Shown one piece after another: positions 16,486 through 24,907 of a DNA stretch of 64,000 nt. The position numbers and the translations under genes were made by a program. The stretch comes from an uncultured Lachnospiraceae bacterium (lineage in GTDB: Bacteria; Bacillota; Clostridia; Lachnospirales; Lachnospiraceae): assembly GCA_910587295.1 (NCBI GenBank), contig CAJULP010000009.1, positions 16,798 through 80,797 of the forward strand, read 5' to 3'. Positions within the stretch are counted from its first letter, which is position 1. Every line of letters starts with the position of its first letter. Under the pieces are notes generated by a model that ran no database searches, was not told where the DNA came from, and was given only the letters and a program-made list of their open reading frames with translations.

Positions 16486-17138
16486 GTTCCCTGGCCCTGC
16501 TTTTTAACCTGCCCCAGCAGGATTTTTCTCAGATCTTCTGCCTGACAGGATTGACTGTCCGCGGCAAAAATATTGATCCGGCTTATATCGCTGCTCCGGT
16601 CCTTAAATGCCGGAAACAAAAATCCGCACTCCGGCTTACCGGGCTCGTAATCGCCGCTTACCGGGCAGACCACGCAGACCAGAAACTGATAGACCTCTTC
16701 CGATTCCCAAAGGCTTTCTTTGTCACTGGCCTTCAGCGGAACATCATAGCTGCCATGAAAAAAGTAAATGGCATAGCTGTTATCCGCCCGGTATCTCCGG
16801 CCAAATTCCTCATAAAAGGTATCCAGCATCGCGTCATTTTTCAGCCCGCATTCCTTAAGCGCCATGAGCATCTGCCACATGCTCCCCGGCCTTCTATCTT
16901 CCTTTCCAAATTCATACTCCCTTAACTGTACGTTTGTGTCCGAAAAAAGGACTGCCTTGGCAAGACCCATATTGGCCTGCCGGTCTTTTGGCGTCAATTT
17001 CTGAAAATGCTTATTGAAGGTTCCGTCTATGAACCCCTCTTCATCCAGATATGCTCCTGCAATCCTGTCAAAGCAGTTCCGCTTTAACGTCATGCGCCTG
17101 GTCAGTTCCAGCATATCCTCACGGTTGATTTTTCCCAT
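16482..17138 (-). CDS. DUF4317-family protein
   Basis: 218 aa, shorter than typical members (about 350-400). It shows the family patterns: N-terminal ELTRRMTLKRNCFDRIAGAYLDEEG, KECGLKNDAMLDTFYEEF, YAIYFFHGSYDVPLKASDKESLWESEEVYQFLVCVVCPV, and CGFLFPAFKDRSSDI. No enzymatic motif is evident; soluble, function unknown. Its stop overlaps the convergent yesL stop by 4 bp. Common in Lachnospiraceae. Confidence 0.75.
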   Translation of the reverse strand: MGKINREDMLELTRRMTLKRNCFDRIAGAYLDEEGFIDGTFNKHFQKLTPKDRQANMGLAKAVLFSDTNVQLREYEFGKEDRRPGSMWQMLMALKECGLKNDAMLDTFYEEFGRRYRADNSYAIYFFHGSYDVPLKASDKESLWESEEVYQFLVCVVCPVSGDYEPGKPECGFLFPAFKDRSSDISRINIFAADSQSCQAEDLRKILLGQVKKQGQGT

Positions 17139-17249
17139 ATGACCGTACTCCCTGTTCTGCTTCTTTACTTGCTGTTCTTATCTTAACACATCTAATCGAA
17201 ATAAACTATGAATTTATCCACCGTTCCCCTTTTGCCATCTTTTATGCAA

Positions 17250-17298
17250 GTAACAATTCAGCATTGCGGCAGCGGAAACGGCAGGGCTGAATTGTTAC
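17250..17298. repeat. 13-bp perfect inverted repeat upstream of the AAA/DUF4143 gene
   Basis: GTAACAATTCAGC at 17250-17262 and GCTGAATTGTTAC at 17286-17298, separated by 23 bp that are G/C-richer than the arms. It ends 30 bp before the -35 of the promoter at 17328, so it could be an operator or a remnant of a small mobile element. No T-run follows, so it is not a standard terminator. Confidence 0.6.
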
Positions 17299-17327
17299 CT
17301 AAGTACCTAAGATTATTTCATAACGGG

Positions 17328-17356
17328 TTGATATTTTCTTTAATTTCGGCTATACT
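17328..17356 (+). promoter_or_regulatory. Sigma-A promoter of the AAA/DUF4143 gene
   Basis: TTGATA, exactly 17 nt, TATACT (17351-17356). The gene has its own transcript, independent of the neighbours. Confidence 0.8.
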
Positions 17357-17394
17357 AATATCAAATATTAAATTAGCCGAAAGGAATGTTTATT

Positions 17395-18618
17395 GTGTAT
17401 ATTAAAAGACATGCGGAAACAACCGTGCGGGAACTCTCCCGGATGTTTGGCGCTGTACTTGTGGCAGGCCCGAGACAAGTTGGCAAAACAACAATGCTGG
17501 AACAGCTGACTTCAAACATAAACTATATCACACTTGACGATCCTATCATCCGCGCAAGCGCGGAAGAAGAAAAAGGAACGTTTTTCAAAGATAACCCGCC
17601 TCCTGTTTTCGTGGATGAAATTCAGAAAGCACCCGCACTGTTCGAGCAGATAAAAATGCTGCTTGACCGCAATAGAAGCAAAGGGCAGTTCTATATGTGC
17701 GGTTCCCAACAGTTTAAAATGATGAAAGGGGTCAGAGAATCCCTTGCCGGGCGTATTGGCCTGGTAACACTGCTTGGTTTTTCCCTCCGGGAATCCCATG
17801 GCGTGGAATATGACACACCCTTCCTCCCAACCAAAGCGTATTTTACGGAGCGAAGGCAGCATCTTGCAGATATCTCCTACGATACTGTGTGGCGTACCAT
17901 CCACCGCGGCTCCATGCCGGAACTTAACGGCAATCCTGATTTTGACTGGCGGATGTTTTATGGCGCTTATGTCCGCACCTACATTGACCGGGATGTAAGG
18001 GAGTTATCCGAGATTGGCGATACAGTCAAGTTCACTAAATTTATGATAGCCGTTGCCGCATCCACCGGGCAGCTCCTGAACTTGTCGTCTCTTGCCAGAG
18101 ATGTGGGGGTCAGCCAGCCCACTGCAGAGCGATGGCTGTCCATCCTTGTTGCATCCAATATCATATATCTGCTACAGCCATACTCCAATAACATCATCAA
18201 ACGCGCCGTTAAAACGCCGAAGCTGTACTTCCTTGATACCGGCCTTGCCGCTTACCTGACCAAATGGAACACGCCGGACGTATTAAAGAACGGCGCTATG
18301 GCCGGTGCGTTCTTCGAAAGTTTTGTCATATCGGAAATTATTAAGAGTTACTACAACAAAGGTATCCTTGAGCTTCCGATATACTTTTACCGTGACAGGG
18401 ATATGAATGAAATAGATTTGTTGATCGAAGAAAACGGAACACTTTATCCGATTGAAATAAAAAAGCATGCGGATCCCCAGAGAAAAGACGTAGATGCCTT
18501 TTCTCTCCTTGACAAGCTCCCGGGAATCAAACGCGGTCCGGGCGGGGTGGTATGTCTATATGACAGGCTCATAACGCTTCGCAAAGAAGATATGGTCATC
18601 CCCATTAATTACCTGTAA
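17395..18618 (+). CDS. AAA_14 / DUF4143 ATP-binding protein
   Basis: 407 aa from GTG 17395, spaced 9 nt from AAAGGA; the ATG at 17386 is too near the ribosome site. Walker A is VLVAGPRQVGKTT near residue 20; Walker B is PVFVDEIQKAP near 70; AAA_14 continues to about 190. The C-terminal DUF4143 has YLLQPYSNNIIKRAVKTPKLYFLDTGLAAYL and a nuclease-like RDMNEIDLLIEENGTLYPIEIKKHA (D...ExK pattern). Broad, fast-evolving family in gut bacteria, often seen with toxin-antitoxin or defence genes, function unproven. Codon use and isolated position suggest an acquired gene. Confidence 0.85.
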   Translation: MYIKRHAETTVRELSRMFGAVLVAGPRQVGKTTMLEQLTSNINYITLDDPIIRASAEEEKGTFFKDNPPPVFVDEIQKAPALFEQIKMLLDRNRSKGQFYMCGSQQFKMMKGVRESLAGRIGLVTLLGFSLRESHGVEYDTPFLPTKAYFTERRQHLADISYDTVWRTIHRGSMPELNGNPDFDWRMFYGAYVRTYIDRDVRELSEIGDTVKFTKFMIAVAASTGQLLNLSSLARDVGVSQPTAERWLSILVASNIIYLLQPYSNNIIKRAVKTPKLYFLDTGLAAYLTKWNTPDVLKNGAMAGAFFESFVISEIIKSYYNKGILELPIYFYRDRDMNEIDLLIEENGTLYPIEIKKHADPQRKDVDAFSLLDKLPGIKRGPGGVVCLYDRLITLRKEDMVIPINYL

Positions 18619-18644
18619 TCACTTACCAATATGAAATCCAATCA

Positions 18645-18668
18645 CGCCTGCGGGATATCACGCAGGCG
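18645..18668. terminator. Hairpin between convergent genes
   Basis: CGCCTGCG / CGCAGGCG with an 8-nt loop between the stops of the AAA/DUF4143 gene and the S8 peptidase-like gene. No good T-run on either side, so a weak or factor-assisted terminator. Confidence 0.45.
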
Positions 18669-18679
18669 CTCTGTCATCC

Positions 18680-20395
18680 CTATACCCCTGCCAACACTTC
18701 AAACGTTCCGGCGATATCCAGTTTTCCATATCCAAATTCCCGACTGGGGTATGATATTTCCGCAGACCGGTCCGCTCCCCGGATCAGATAATTCTTTAAT
18801 TCCCTGCTTTCCACCCAGGGCCGGTTCCCCTTTACCACCGCCCACTGCAAAAACTGGGCCGCCGCCCCGGATGTCAGGGCTGCCGCAAGGCAGGGTCCTG
18901 TCTTTGCCCCGATGATGGTGCTCACGTTCACCCCCGGCGCACAGATATCCGGCTTGATCTGCCCGCTCCTTGTAAAACCCCTTCCCGACTCCGCCCAAAA
19001 GCTCCCGTTGGCATCGTCATACACGGAAGTGGTGATCACATCCCTTGCATTAGAGGGCTCCGTCAACGTGGTATAAGGAGATGGCTTCAGGAAATAGGTA
19101 TCCTCTTTCAAGACCTCAGTGATCGGCAGCCAGATATGAAAAGTCGTTTCCGAATTTCTGTCGCTGGTGATAGCCACCTGAATGGTCCATATCCCCGGTG
19201 TGGGTCCTAAAAACCGAAAAAAGATCAGTTCTTCCCCGGAGCTTTGTTCCACTAGGATATGATCCACCTGGATCCTGGTCCTTTCATAGATAAATCCAAA
19301 CTCCTGGCTTCCCTGCCCTCTGAAATCCACCCTGGGCGTGATTTCCCCGCCGGGCGCACGGATAGATATGGCATGGTTGGCGGAAACACTTCCCCAAAGT
19401 TCCGCCGTAAAACCTGCAGTTCCTTCCCCCACCCGGATCTCCACATTGTCAAGGGTTTCACTAAGCCCCTCGGCGGAGATCCCCATATAATGTCGGGCGC
19501 TGTTTCCTTCATTGCCGCCGCACACCACGATAGCGCGGCTTCGCTTGGTGGCGATCCGGTTCATATAATCCGCCAGCACGGAATGTCCCTCATGATCCCC
19601 CATGTTCGTTCCAATCCCGAAAAAAATAACCAGCGGCCGGGAAAGGGATATGGCATAGCTTTCCAGATACTTTAGCGCCACCAAAAGGTCGCTTTCCGCA
19701 TAGACGATGGCATCATCCGGAATCAGATAAAATTCCCGCAAAAACGGTTTCGCCTGCCGCAGCTTTACCATCACGATATCCGCTTCCGGCGCTGCCCCCA
19801 AAAAGCGCAGCCCGTTTCCCAAGCTGCTCCCTGCCGCCACACTTGCCATAGCGGTTCCATGGCCGTGCTCATCGTAACTGGGAACGATCTCCCTGGGATT
19901 ATCGCTTTGAAGAGCCAGATCAATGGTCTCCTTCCGATATTCCGTTCCGTACAAAATCCCTGCCGGAGGTTCCCCGCTCTGGATGGTCTGATCCCAGATC
20001 CCTAAAATCCTGCTGCTTCCGTCCTGGTTTAAAAAGACAGGATCATCATAGCGGATCCCGGTATCGAGAAAACCGATGACCACACCCCTCCCGGTCAGCT
20101 CCAACGGCGCCCTTTGTACCTGCGAGATTCCACCATAAATAAGCGGCGTAGGGTCAAAACCCTGGCCGCTTCCTTCCTCCATCTGCATCAGCCCGTATAC
20201 CTTCGGCAGCACCGGATACGTGTACTCCGTAATGTTGATAGGGCTGATCTCCTTCCCATATACATAGGTCACCGCAATCTCCCCGTCCACAGGCTGGATC
20301 ACATAATCAAACAGCCTGCTGATCCCGGGCGGTGCGGTATAATCCGTGACCAAATCGTAATACTCATCAGAAACAATCTTTTCCCTGTCTGTCAT
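18680..20395 (-). CDS. S8 subtilisin-like protein with altered catalytic serine
   Basis: 571 aa, the length of the clostridial S8 family that includes the Csp germination proteins. Asp111 is in VIGFLDTGIR and His179 in DEHGHGTAMAS; the oxyanion Asn lies in VCGGNEGNS. A beta-rich insert separates these from the Ser region. There the usual G-T-S is G-P-C (GGA CCC TGC), giving Cys502 where the nucleophilic Ser should be. The protein may be a pseudoprotease or a thiol variant. No signal peptide. It begins 61 bp after the ClpX stop with ribosome site AAAGGG and is probably co-transcribed with it. Confidence 0.85.
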   Translation of the reverse strand: MTDREKIVSDEYYDLVTDYTAPPGISRLFDYVIQPVDGEIAVTYVYGKEISPINITEYTYPVLPKVYGLMQMEEGSGQGFDPTPLIYGGISQVQRAPLELTGRGVVIGFLDTGIRYDDPVFLNQDGSSRILGIWDQTIQSGEPPAGILYGTEYRKETIDLALQSDNPREIVPSYDEHGHGTAMASVAAGSSLGNGLRFLGAAPEADIVMVKLRQAKPFLREFYLIPDDAIVYAESDLLVALKYLESYAISLSRPLVIFFGIGTNMGDHEGHSVLADYMNRIATKRSRAIVVCGGNEGNSARHYMGISAEGLSETLDNVEIRVGEGTAGFTAELWGSVSANHAISIRAPGGEITPRVDFRGQGSQEFGFIYERTRIQVDHILVEQSSGEELIFFRFLGPTPGIWTIQVAITSDRNSETTFHIWLPITEVLKEDTYFLKPSPYTTLTEPSNARDVITTSVYDDANGSFWAESGRGFTRSGQIKPDICAPGVNVSTIIGAKTGPCLAAALTSGAAAQFLQWAVVKGNRPWVESRELKNYLIRGADRSAEISYPSREFGYGKLDIAGTFEVLAGV

Positions 20396-20456
20396 GTTTA
20401 ACCCTTTACTCTTTTTCTTTACTATATGGGTTTTACAGACAAATGGTTATTCCCCG

Positions 20457-21995
20457 TCATTTCTCCTCGATCAGTTTCAGGTTATCCGGATTCTCCCCGC
20501 TGATGCTGCGGATATCGATCACCGGTCCGCCGGTTCCCTCAATATATTCCCTTGTGATGGTCACCCGCCCGATATTGTCATCCTTGGGGATCTCATACAT
20601 GATATCCAGCATAAATTCTTCTATGATGGCCCGAAGCGCCCTTGCGCCGGTATCCTTCTTCATGGCTTTTTCCGCAATGGCTTCCAAGGCCCCATCGTCG
20701 AATTCCAGCTTCACCTCATCCAGTTCCAGAAGTTTTTGGTACTGCTTTAAAATAGCGTTTTTCGGCTCTTTTAAGATCTTTACCAGCATCGGCTTATCCA
20801 AAGCGCTCAAAGTGTAGATCACCGGAAGCCTCCCTAAAAATTCCGGGATCATGCCAAACTTCTTTAAATCTTCCACCGTGACCTTGCTAATGATATTCTT
20901 TTCCTTATCAAATTTATCTTTTAATTCCGCATTAAAGCCGATGGAGGTCTGCTTTTTCAGCCTTTGTTTGATGATTTCGTCCAGATCCGGGAATGCCCCG
21001 CCGCAGATAAAGAGGATATTTCTGGTATTTAACGTGGTCAAAGGAACCATGGCATTTTTACTGTTAGCGCCCACCGGCACTTCCACATCCGCACCTTCTA
21101 ACAGACGCAAAAGCCCCTGCTGCACGCTTTCTCCGCTGACATCCCTGCTGTTGGTGTTTTTCTTTTTGGCGATCTTGTCAATCTCGTCGATAAACACGAT
21201 CCCTCTCTCCGCCTTTTCCGTATCGTTTTCCGCGGCAACCAGCAGTTTGGAAAGGACACTTTCAATATCGTCGCCAATATAGCCCGCCTCCGTAAGAGAA
21301 GTGGCGTCCGCAATGGCAAGAGGCACATCCAAAAGTCTTGCTAAGGTCTTTACCAGATAAGTCTTGCCGCAGCCGGTAGGCCCGATCATAAGCATATTGG
21401 ATTTTTCAATCTCAATCTCATCCATAGTTCCCGTTGCAACCCGCTTATAATGGTTATACACGGCAACGGAAATCACTTTCTTGGCATGTTCCTGGCCGAT
21501 CACATAATCGTCAAGCTGCGCCTTGATCTTGTGGGGCGGCGGAATGTTCTTGATATCAAGGACAGGCTCCGTCTTTTCCCCTTCCGCTTTCTTTTTCTTT
21601 TTTACCCTCTGCTTATTAGGGATTCCCCCTTCCCCCTGCAGGTCCGTAATGTTCACAAACCGGATGCTGGGAAAGCCCTGCGTTTTCATATTTTTATTCA
21701 GATCGTCCATAAACGCAGGATTATTTAACATCCCCTGATAATCAAACTGGCTGACCGTATCCATTGTCTTATGCATACAGTCATTACATACCGTGATATT
21801 GTTGGGCAGCTTGAACATCTTCCCTGCCTTGCTCTCCGGACGGCGGCAGATAAAGCATACATCTTCATAATCGTTATCCTTCCTGCTGCCGTTTTCCGGC
21901 TTATCGCTTGTGCCTTCCTTATCCTGCCCCACATCCCGGATCTCTTTCTTGTCTTCCTCATTTTCGTTCAAGTCTTTTTCGTCAAAATCGGCCAT
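20457..21995 (-). CDS. clpX: ClpX-type unfoldase
   Basis: 512 aa, about 90 longer than typical ClpX because of an acidic N-terminal extension (residues 1-45, Glu/Asp/Lys rich) and an extended linker. The C4 zinc domain is CFICRRPES...VCNDCMHK. Walker A GPTGCGKT, Walker B FIDEIDKIA, pore loop GYIGDD (usual GYVGED), and the ClpP-docking IGF in KKQTSIGFNAEL are all visible. Unfolds proteins and feeds them to ClpP in the cytosol. No clpP is next to it, although a trigger-factor-like gene is close upstream, a rearranged echo of the usual tig-clpP-clpX order. It could be a second ClpX copy. Confidence 0.9.
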   Translation of the reverse strand: MADFDEKDLNENEEDKKEIRDVGQDKEGTSDKPENGSRKDNDYEDVCFICRRPESKAGKMFKLPNNITVCNDCMHKTMDTVSQFDYQGMLNNPAFMDDLNKNMKTQGFPSIRFVNITDLQGEGGIPNKQRVKKKKKAEGEKTEPVLDIKNIPPPHKIKAQLDDYVIGQEHAKKVISVAVYNHYKRVATGTMDEIEIEKSNMLMIGPTGCGKTYLVKTLARLLDVPLAIADATSLTEAGYIGDDIESVLSKLLVAAENDTEKAERGIVFIDEIDKIAKKKNTNSRDVSGESVQQGLLRLLEGADVEVPVGANSKNAMVPLTTLNTRNILFICGGAFPDLDEIIKQRLKKQTSIGFNAELKDKFDKEKNIISKVTVEDLKKFGMIPEFLGRLPVIYTLSALDKPMLVKILKEPKNAILKQYQKLLELDEVKLEFDDGALEAIAEKAMKKDTGARALRAIIEEFMLDIMYEIPKDDNIGRVTITREYIEGTGGPVIDIRSISGENPDNLKLIEEK

Positions 21996-22065
21996 ACTGT
22001 TTCCTTTCCCTGTTGTTTTGTCTTTCCATCAATCCTGTGCCGTATCCGTCCTTTTCCTTAAGCTT

Positions 22066-23370
22066 TTACACGATCCTGCGCACAGAAAGTATTTCCTTAT
22101 AAGTTGCGTGGGTGATCTTGATCCCCGTCCGCTGGGTGCTGGCATGAACGATCTGCCCGTTGCCGATATAAATCCCCACATGACCGGCATAGCACACCAC
22201 GTCCCCGGGCTGGGCTTCACTGTAAGAGACTCCGGTTCCCGCACTCCTTAAGGAATAAGAGGTTCTTGGCACACTATACCCAAAATCCTTATAAACCCTC
22301 CACACAAACCCGGAACAGTCCGCCCCTTCCGTTAAGCTTGTTCCACCGGGCACGTAAGGGTTTCCGATAAACTGGCAGGCATAATTGGCGATCTGCTGCC
22401 CCTTGCTGCCGCTGCCGGAATAACTGGAAGCGGATGCGTAACCATTAGAACTTCCGGAAGAACTTCCCGAAGACCCGCCCCCTGAACTTTCCTTTGCGCT
22501 GTCAGATTCCGCCTGCCTGCGCAGGGCTTCCTCCTGGGCCCGCTTTGCTTCCTCCTGGGCCTTCTTTGCTTTATCAATTTCCGACTGTTTTTGGGCTGCG
22601 GCTGCTTCTAACTTTTTAATCTCGTCATTCTGCTTCCTTATGTTTGCCTTATAGACCGCCGCTTCCTGTTTTGCCTTTGCCAGCTGCACCTCGTAGTTGT
22701 CATAAGTTTGCTTCTTGTCGGCAAGGATGATCTCCAGACTTTCCTGTTCCTCCTCCAGTTCATGCTTCTGAGCCTCTAACTCGGAATGCTCGTCCTCCAG
22801 CTTCTGCTTTAAATCCTCCACCGCCTGCCTTGCAATCTGGTACTCCTCCAATTTCCTTTGATCATATTCGTAAAGCTTTTCCACATACTCTACCTTATTG
22901 ACCATCTCGCCAAATCCCTGGCTTTCCAAAAGGAGCTGCAAATATGTCACATCACCCTTTTCATACATAAACCGTATGCGCAGCTTCATGGATTCATACT
23001 GTTCCTGTTCAATCTCCTGGGCCTTAACTAAATCCTGGCTTGTCTCCTCAATCTGGACCTCCTTGGCCGAAATGTCCTCCTTGATCATTTCCACGCTGGC
23101 AAGAGTCTCTACCAGGGCAGCATCAATCTCATCAATCTCGCCTTCAATCTCATCCACCTCGGACTGGATGGAGTCTACTTTCCCCGACGCGCTGTTATAG
23201 TTTGCCTGCTCCTGCTTTTTCCGCTCATCAGCTTCCCTTTTTTGCTGCTCAATCCTCTCCTTCTCCTTTTCCAGATCAGAAATATTGGTAGCCCATACCG
23301 GTTCTACCACCAAAAACATCATTATCAAAGAAATCCCTATCGCCACAAGCCGGGCCAGTCTCTTTTTCAT
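22066..23370 (-). CDS. Secreted NlpC/P60 peptidoglycan hydrolase with coiled coil (PcsB/CwlO-like)
   Basis: 434 aa. Signal peptide (MKKRLARLVAIGISLIMMFLVVEPVWA), a long coiled coil from about 30 to 280, a Ser/Gly linker to about 320, then an NlpC/P60 domain with catalytic Cys in GADCSGFV, His in AGHVGIYIG and a third residue in IVHAST. Cleaves peptide stems in peptidoglycan; the coiled coil in such proteins is where FtsEX-type regulators act. Ribosome site GAAGGCGATGA. It lies 37 bp after the trigger-factor-like gene and 70 bp before clpX. Confidence 0.9.
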   Translation of the reverse strand: MKKRLARLVAIGISLIMMFLVVEPVWATNISDLEKEKERIEQQKREADERKKQEQANYNSASGKVDSIQSEVDEIEGEIDEIDAALVETLASVEMIKEDISAKEVQIEETSQDLVKAQEIEQEQYESMKLRIRFMYEKGDVTYLQLLLESQGFGEMVNKVEYVEKLYEYDQRKLEEYQIARQAVEDLKQKLEDEHSELEAQKHELEEEQESLEIILADKKQTYDNYEVQLAKAKQEAAVYKANIRKQNDEIKKLEAAAAQKQSEIDKAKKAQEEAKRAQEEALRRQAESDSAKESSGGGSSGSSSGSSNGYASASSYSGSGSKGQQIANYACQFIGNPYVPGGTSLTEGADCSGFVWRVYKDFGYSVPRTSYSLRSAGTGVSYSEAQPGDVVCYAGHVGIYIGNGQIVHASTQRTGIKITHATYKEILSVRRIV

Positions 23371-23407
23371 TCATCGCCTTCATTCCGGAAACCTGGTTCC
23401 TGTCACA

Positions 23408-24493
23408 CTACTTGGCTCCCTCTGCCGTAACCTTCACGTTCTCCCCAAGAAACGCCAATGTCTCATTCATCAACAAATATTCCCTGTACGCTTCCTTGTC
23501 CATGTTTTTCGTATATTCTTCCACGCTCTCATAGCCGTACTCTTCCGCCTCTTCGGCAATCTGCTTCTCAAGGTCTTCATCGGAAACCGCTATGTTCTCC
23601 TTAGCCGCAATGGCTGCCAGCATAACATAGCGCTGGGCCATCAGACCTGCCTGGCCTTTCAGCGTTTCCTCATATTCCTCCGCCGTTCCGCCATAAACTC
23701 CTGCCACATATTCTCCCACATCCGCACCATACATCTGAGCGTAGGAAGTAATGTTGTCAATCATGGTCTCCGTCATCCGGTCTACCATTCCTTCCGGCAT
23801 ATCTTTATAAGTCATAATCTTTTCCAGCTCATCTAAGATAACCTCTTCCTTTTTTTGCTGGTACTGCTGCTTCTGGCTCTCTAAAAGGCTGTCCCTGATA
23901 TAATCTCTAAATTCCGCAACATTAGAACACCCTTCTATCATCAGTTCTTCCACAAACTGATCCGTCAGCTCTGCAGGCTCCTTGGTGCTTAAGCTGTTTA
24001 AAGTCACCGTAAACACCACCGCCGCTCCCGAAAGGTCCGGATTTCTCTCATAGGGATCCGGGAAATTTAAGTCAAGGTCTTTGACCTCCCCAATCTCCAT
24101 TCCCACAACGCCATCCTCAAATCCGGCTATAAAACTTCCCGATCCAAGCTCCAAGTCATATCCGGTGCCGGTACCGCCATCAAAGGCAACCCCGTCAAGC
24201 TTTCCCTCAAAATCAATGTTGGCAACATCCCCAAGCTGGGCCGGACGCCCTGTCACTTCGGTCTTAACCGGCCTTGTGTTTAAGATATATTCCACGGACT
24301 GCTCTACTTCCTCATCCGTCACCGCCGGATCTTCCAAATGAATCTCCATATTCCGGTAATCCCCCAGCGTCACATAATCGGATGGATTGAAATCTTTCAG
24401 GTAGACTAAACCGCTGGTATCCTTTTTCCCGCAGGCCGCCATCATAAGTACTATTGCGGTAAACGATACCGCCAAACAAAATCTTTTCTTCAT
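23408..24493 (-). CDS. Trigger-factor-like FKBP peptidyl-prolyl isomerase lipoprotein
   Basis: 361 aa. Signal peptide and lipobox LMMAAC (Cys21) place it on the outer face of the membrane. An FKBP domain (GDVANIDFEGKLDGVAFDGGTGTGYDLELGSGSFIAGFEDGVVGMEIGE) is followed by a helical C-terminal arm like trigger factor's (AEFRDYIRDSLLESQKQQY ... LDELEKIMTYKDMPEGMVDRM). The ribosome-binding N-terminal domain of real trigger factor is absent and replaced by a short segment. A likely foldase for exported proteins. It has its own promoter just upstream. Confidence 0.85.
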   Translation of the reverse strand: MKKRFCLAVSFTAIVLMMAACGKKDTSGLVYLKDFNPSDYVTLGDYRNMEIHLEDPAVTDEEVEQSVEYILNTRPVKTEVTGRPAQLGDVANIDFEGKLDGVAFDGGTGTGYDLELGSGSFIAGFEDGVVGMEIGEVKDLDLNFPDPYERNPDLSGAAVVFTVTLNSLSTKEPAELTDQFVEELMIEGCSNVAEFRDYIRDSLLESQKQQYQQKKEEVILDELEKIMTYKDMPEGMVDRMTETMIDNITSYAQMYGADVGEYVAGVYGGTAEEYEETLKGQAGLMAQRYVMLAAIAAKENIAVSDEDLEKQIAEEAEEYGYESVEEYTKNMDKEAYREYLLMNETLAFLGENVKVTAEGAK

Positions 24494-24548
24494 TCTTTAC
24501 TCCATTTCCATCTCATTTTCATTGAAAACGCCCAAAAGGACACTTCTT

Positions 24549-24577
24549 TTTATACCATAAATATGCCGCAAACACAA
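24549..24577 (-). promoter_or_regulatory. Sigma-A promoter of the trigger-factor-like gene
   Basis: Minus strand TTGTGT (24577-24572), 17-nt spacer, TATAAA (24554-24549). It lies between palindromic element 1 and the gene. Confidence 0.7.
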
Positions 24578-24600
24578 GTCCTCTAAAGCACACGGGAATC

Positions 24601-24897
24601 AATTTCCGGAAGGCGGGGCGGATGGGCAGGACGCCGATGCGGCCGCACAAAAGGTTTACGGCGGCTTATGGCAAGCGGTTAGAAGGACTTAATATCTCCA
24701 ACATAATCCAGCAGTCAGCGGACAGGATGTCCGATGAAGGCGCAACTTGGCCATGGAAGGCCAAATGCGCCGGCTGCGTCCTTATTTCACAACCTGCACG
24801 GGAGATGCTTAGTCCTTCTTATCGCTGTACATAGACACCGTAAACCTTTTGACGGCCGCACCGGCGTCCTGCCCATCCGCCCCGCCTTCCAGAAATT
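24601..24897. repeat. Large palindromic element, copy 1
   Basis: The 414 bp between cls and the trigger-factor-like gene hold a near-perfect palindrome. Left arm 24601-24699 pairs with right arm 24801-24897 over about 98 bp with few mismatches. The 101-bp core folds into two hairpins: GGACAGGATGTCC, and a longer one with stem GGCGCA/TGCGCC plus TTGGCC/GGCCAA. The 9-bp direct repeat TCTAAAGCA flanks the whole (24582-24590 and 24907-24915); its right copy contains the cls stop codon. The core and inner arms match the copy at 28658-28989, while the outer arms are unrelated. Confidence 0.85.
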
Positions 24898-24907
24898 AAT
24901 CCCGCAT

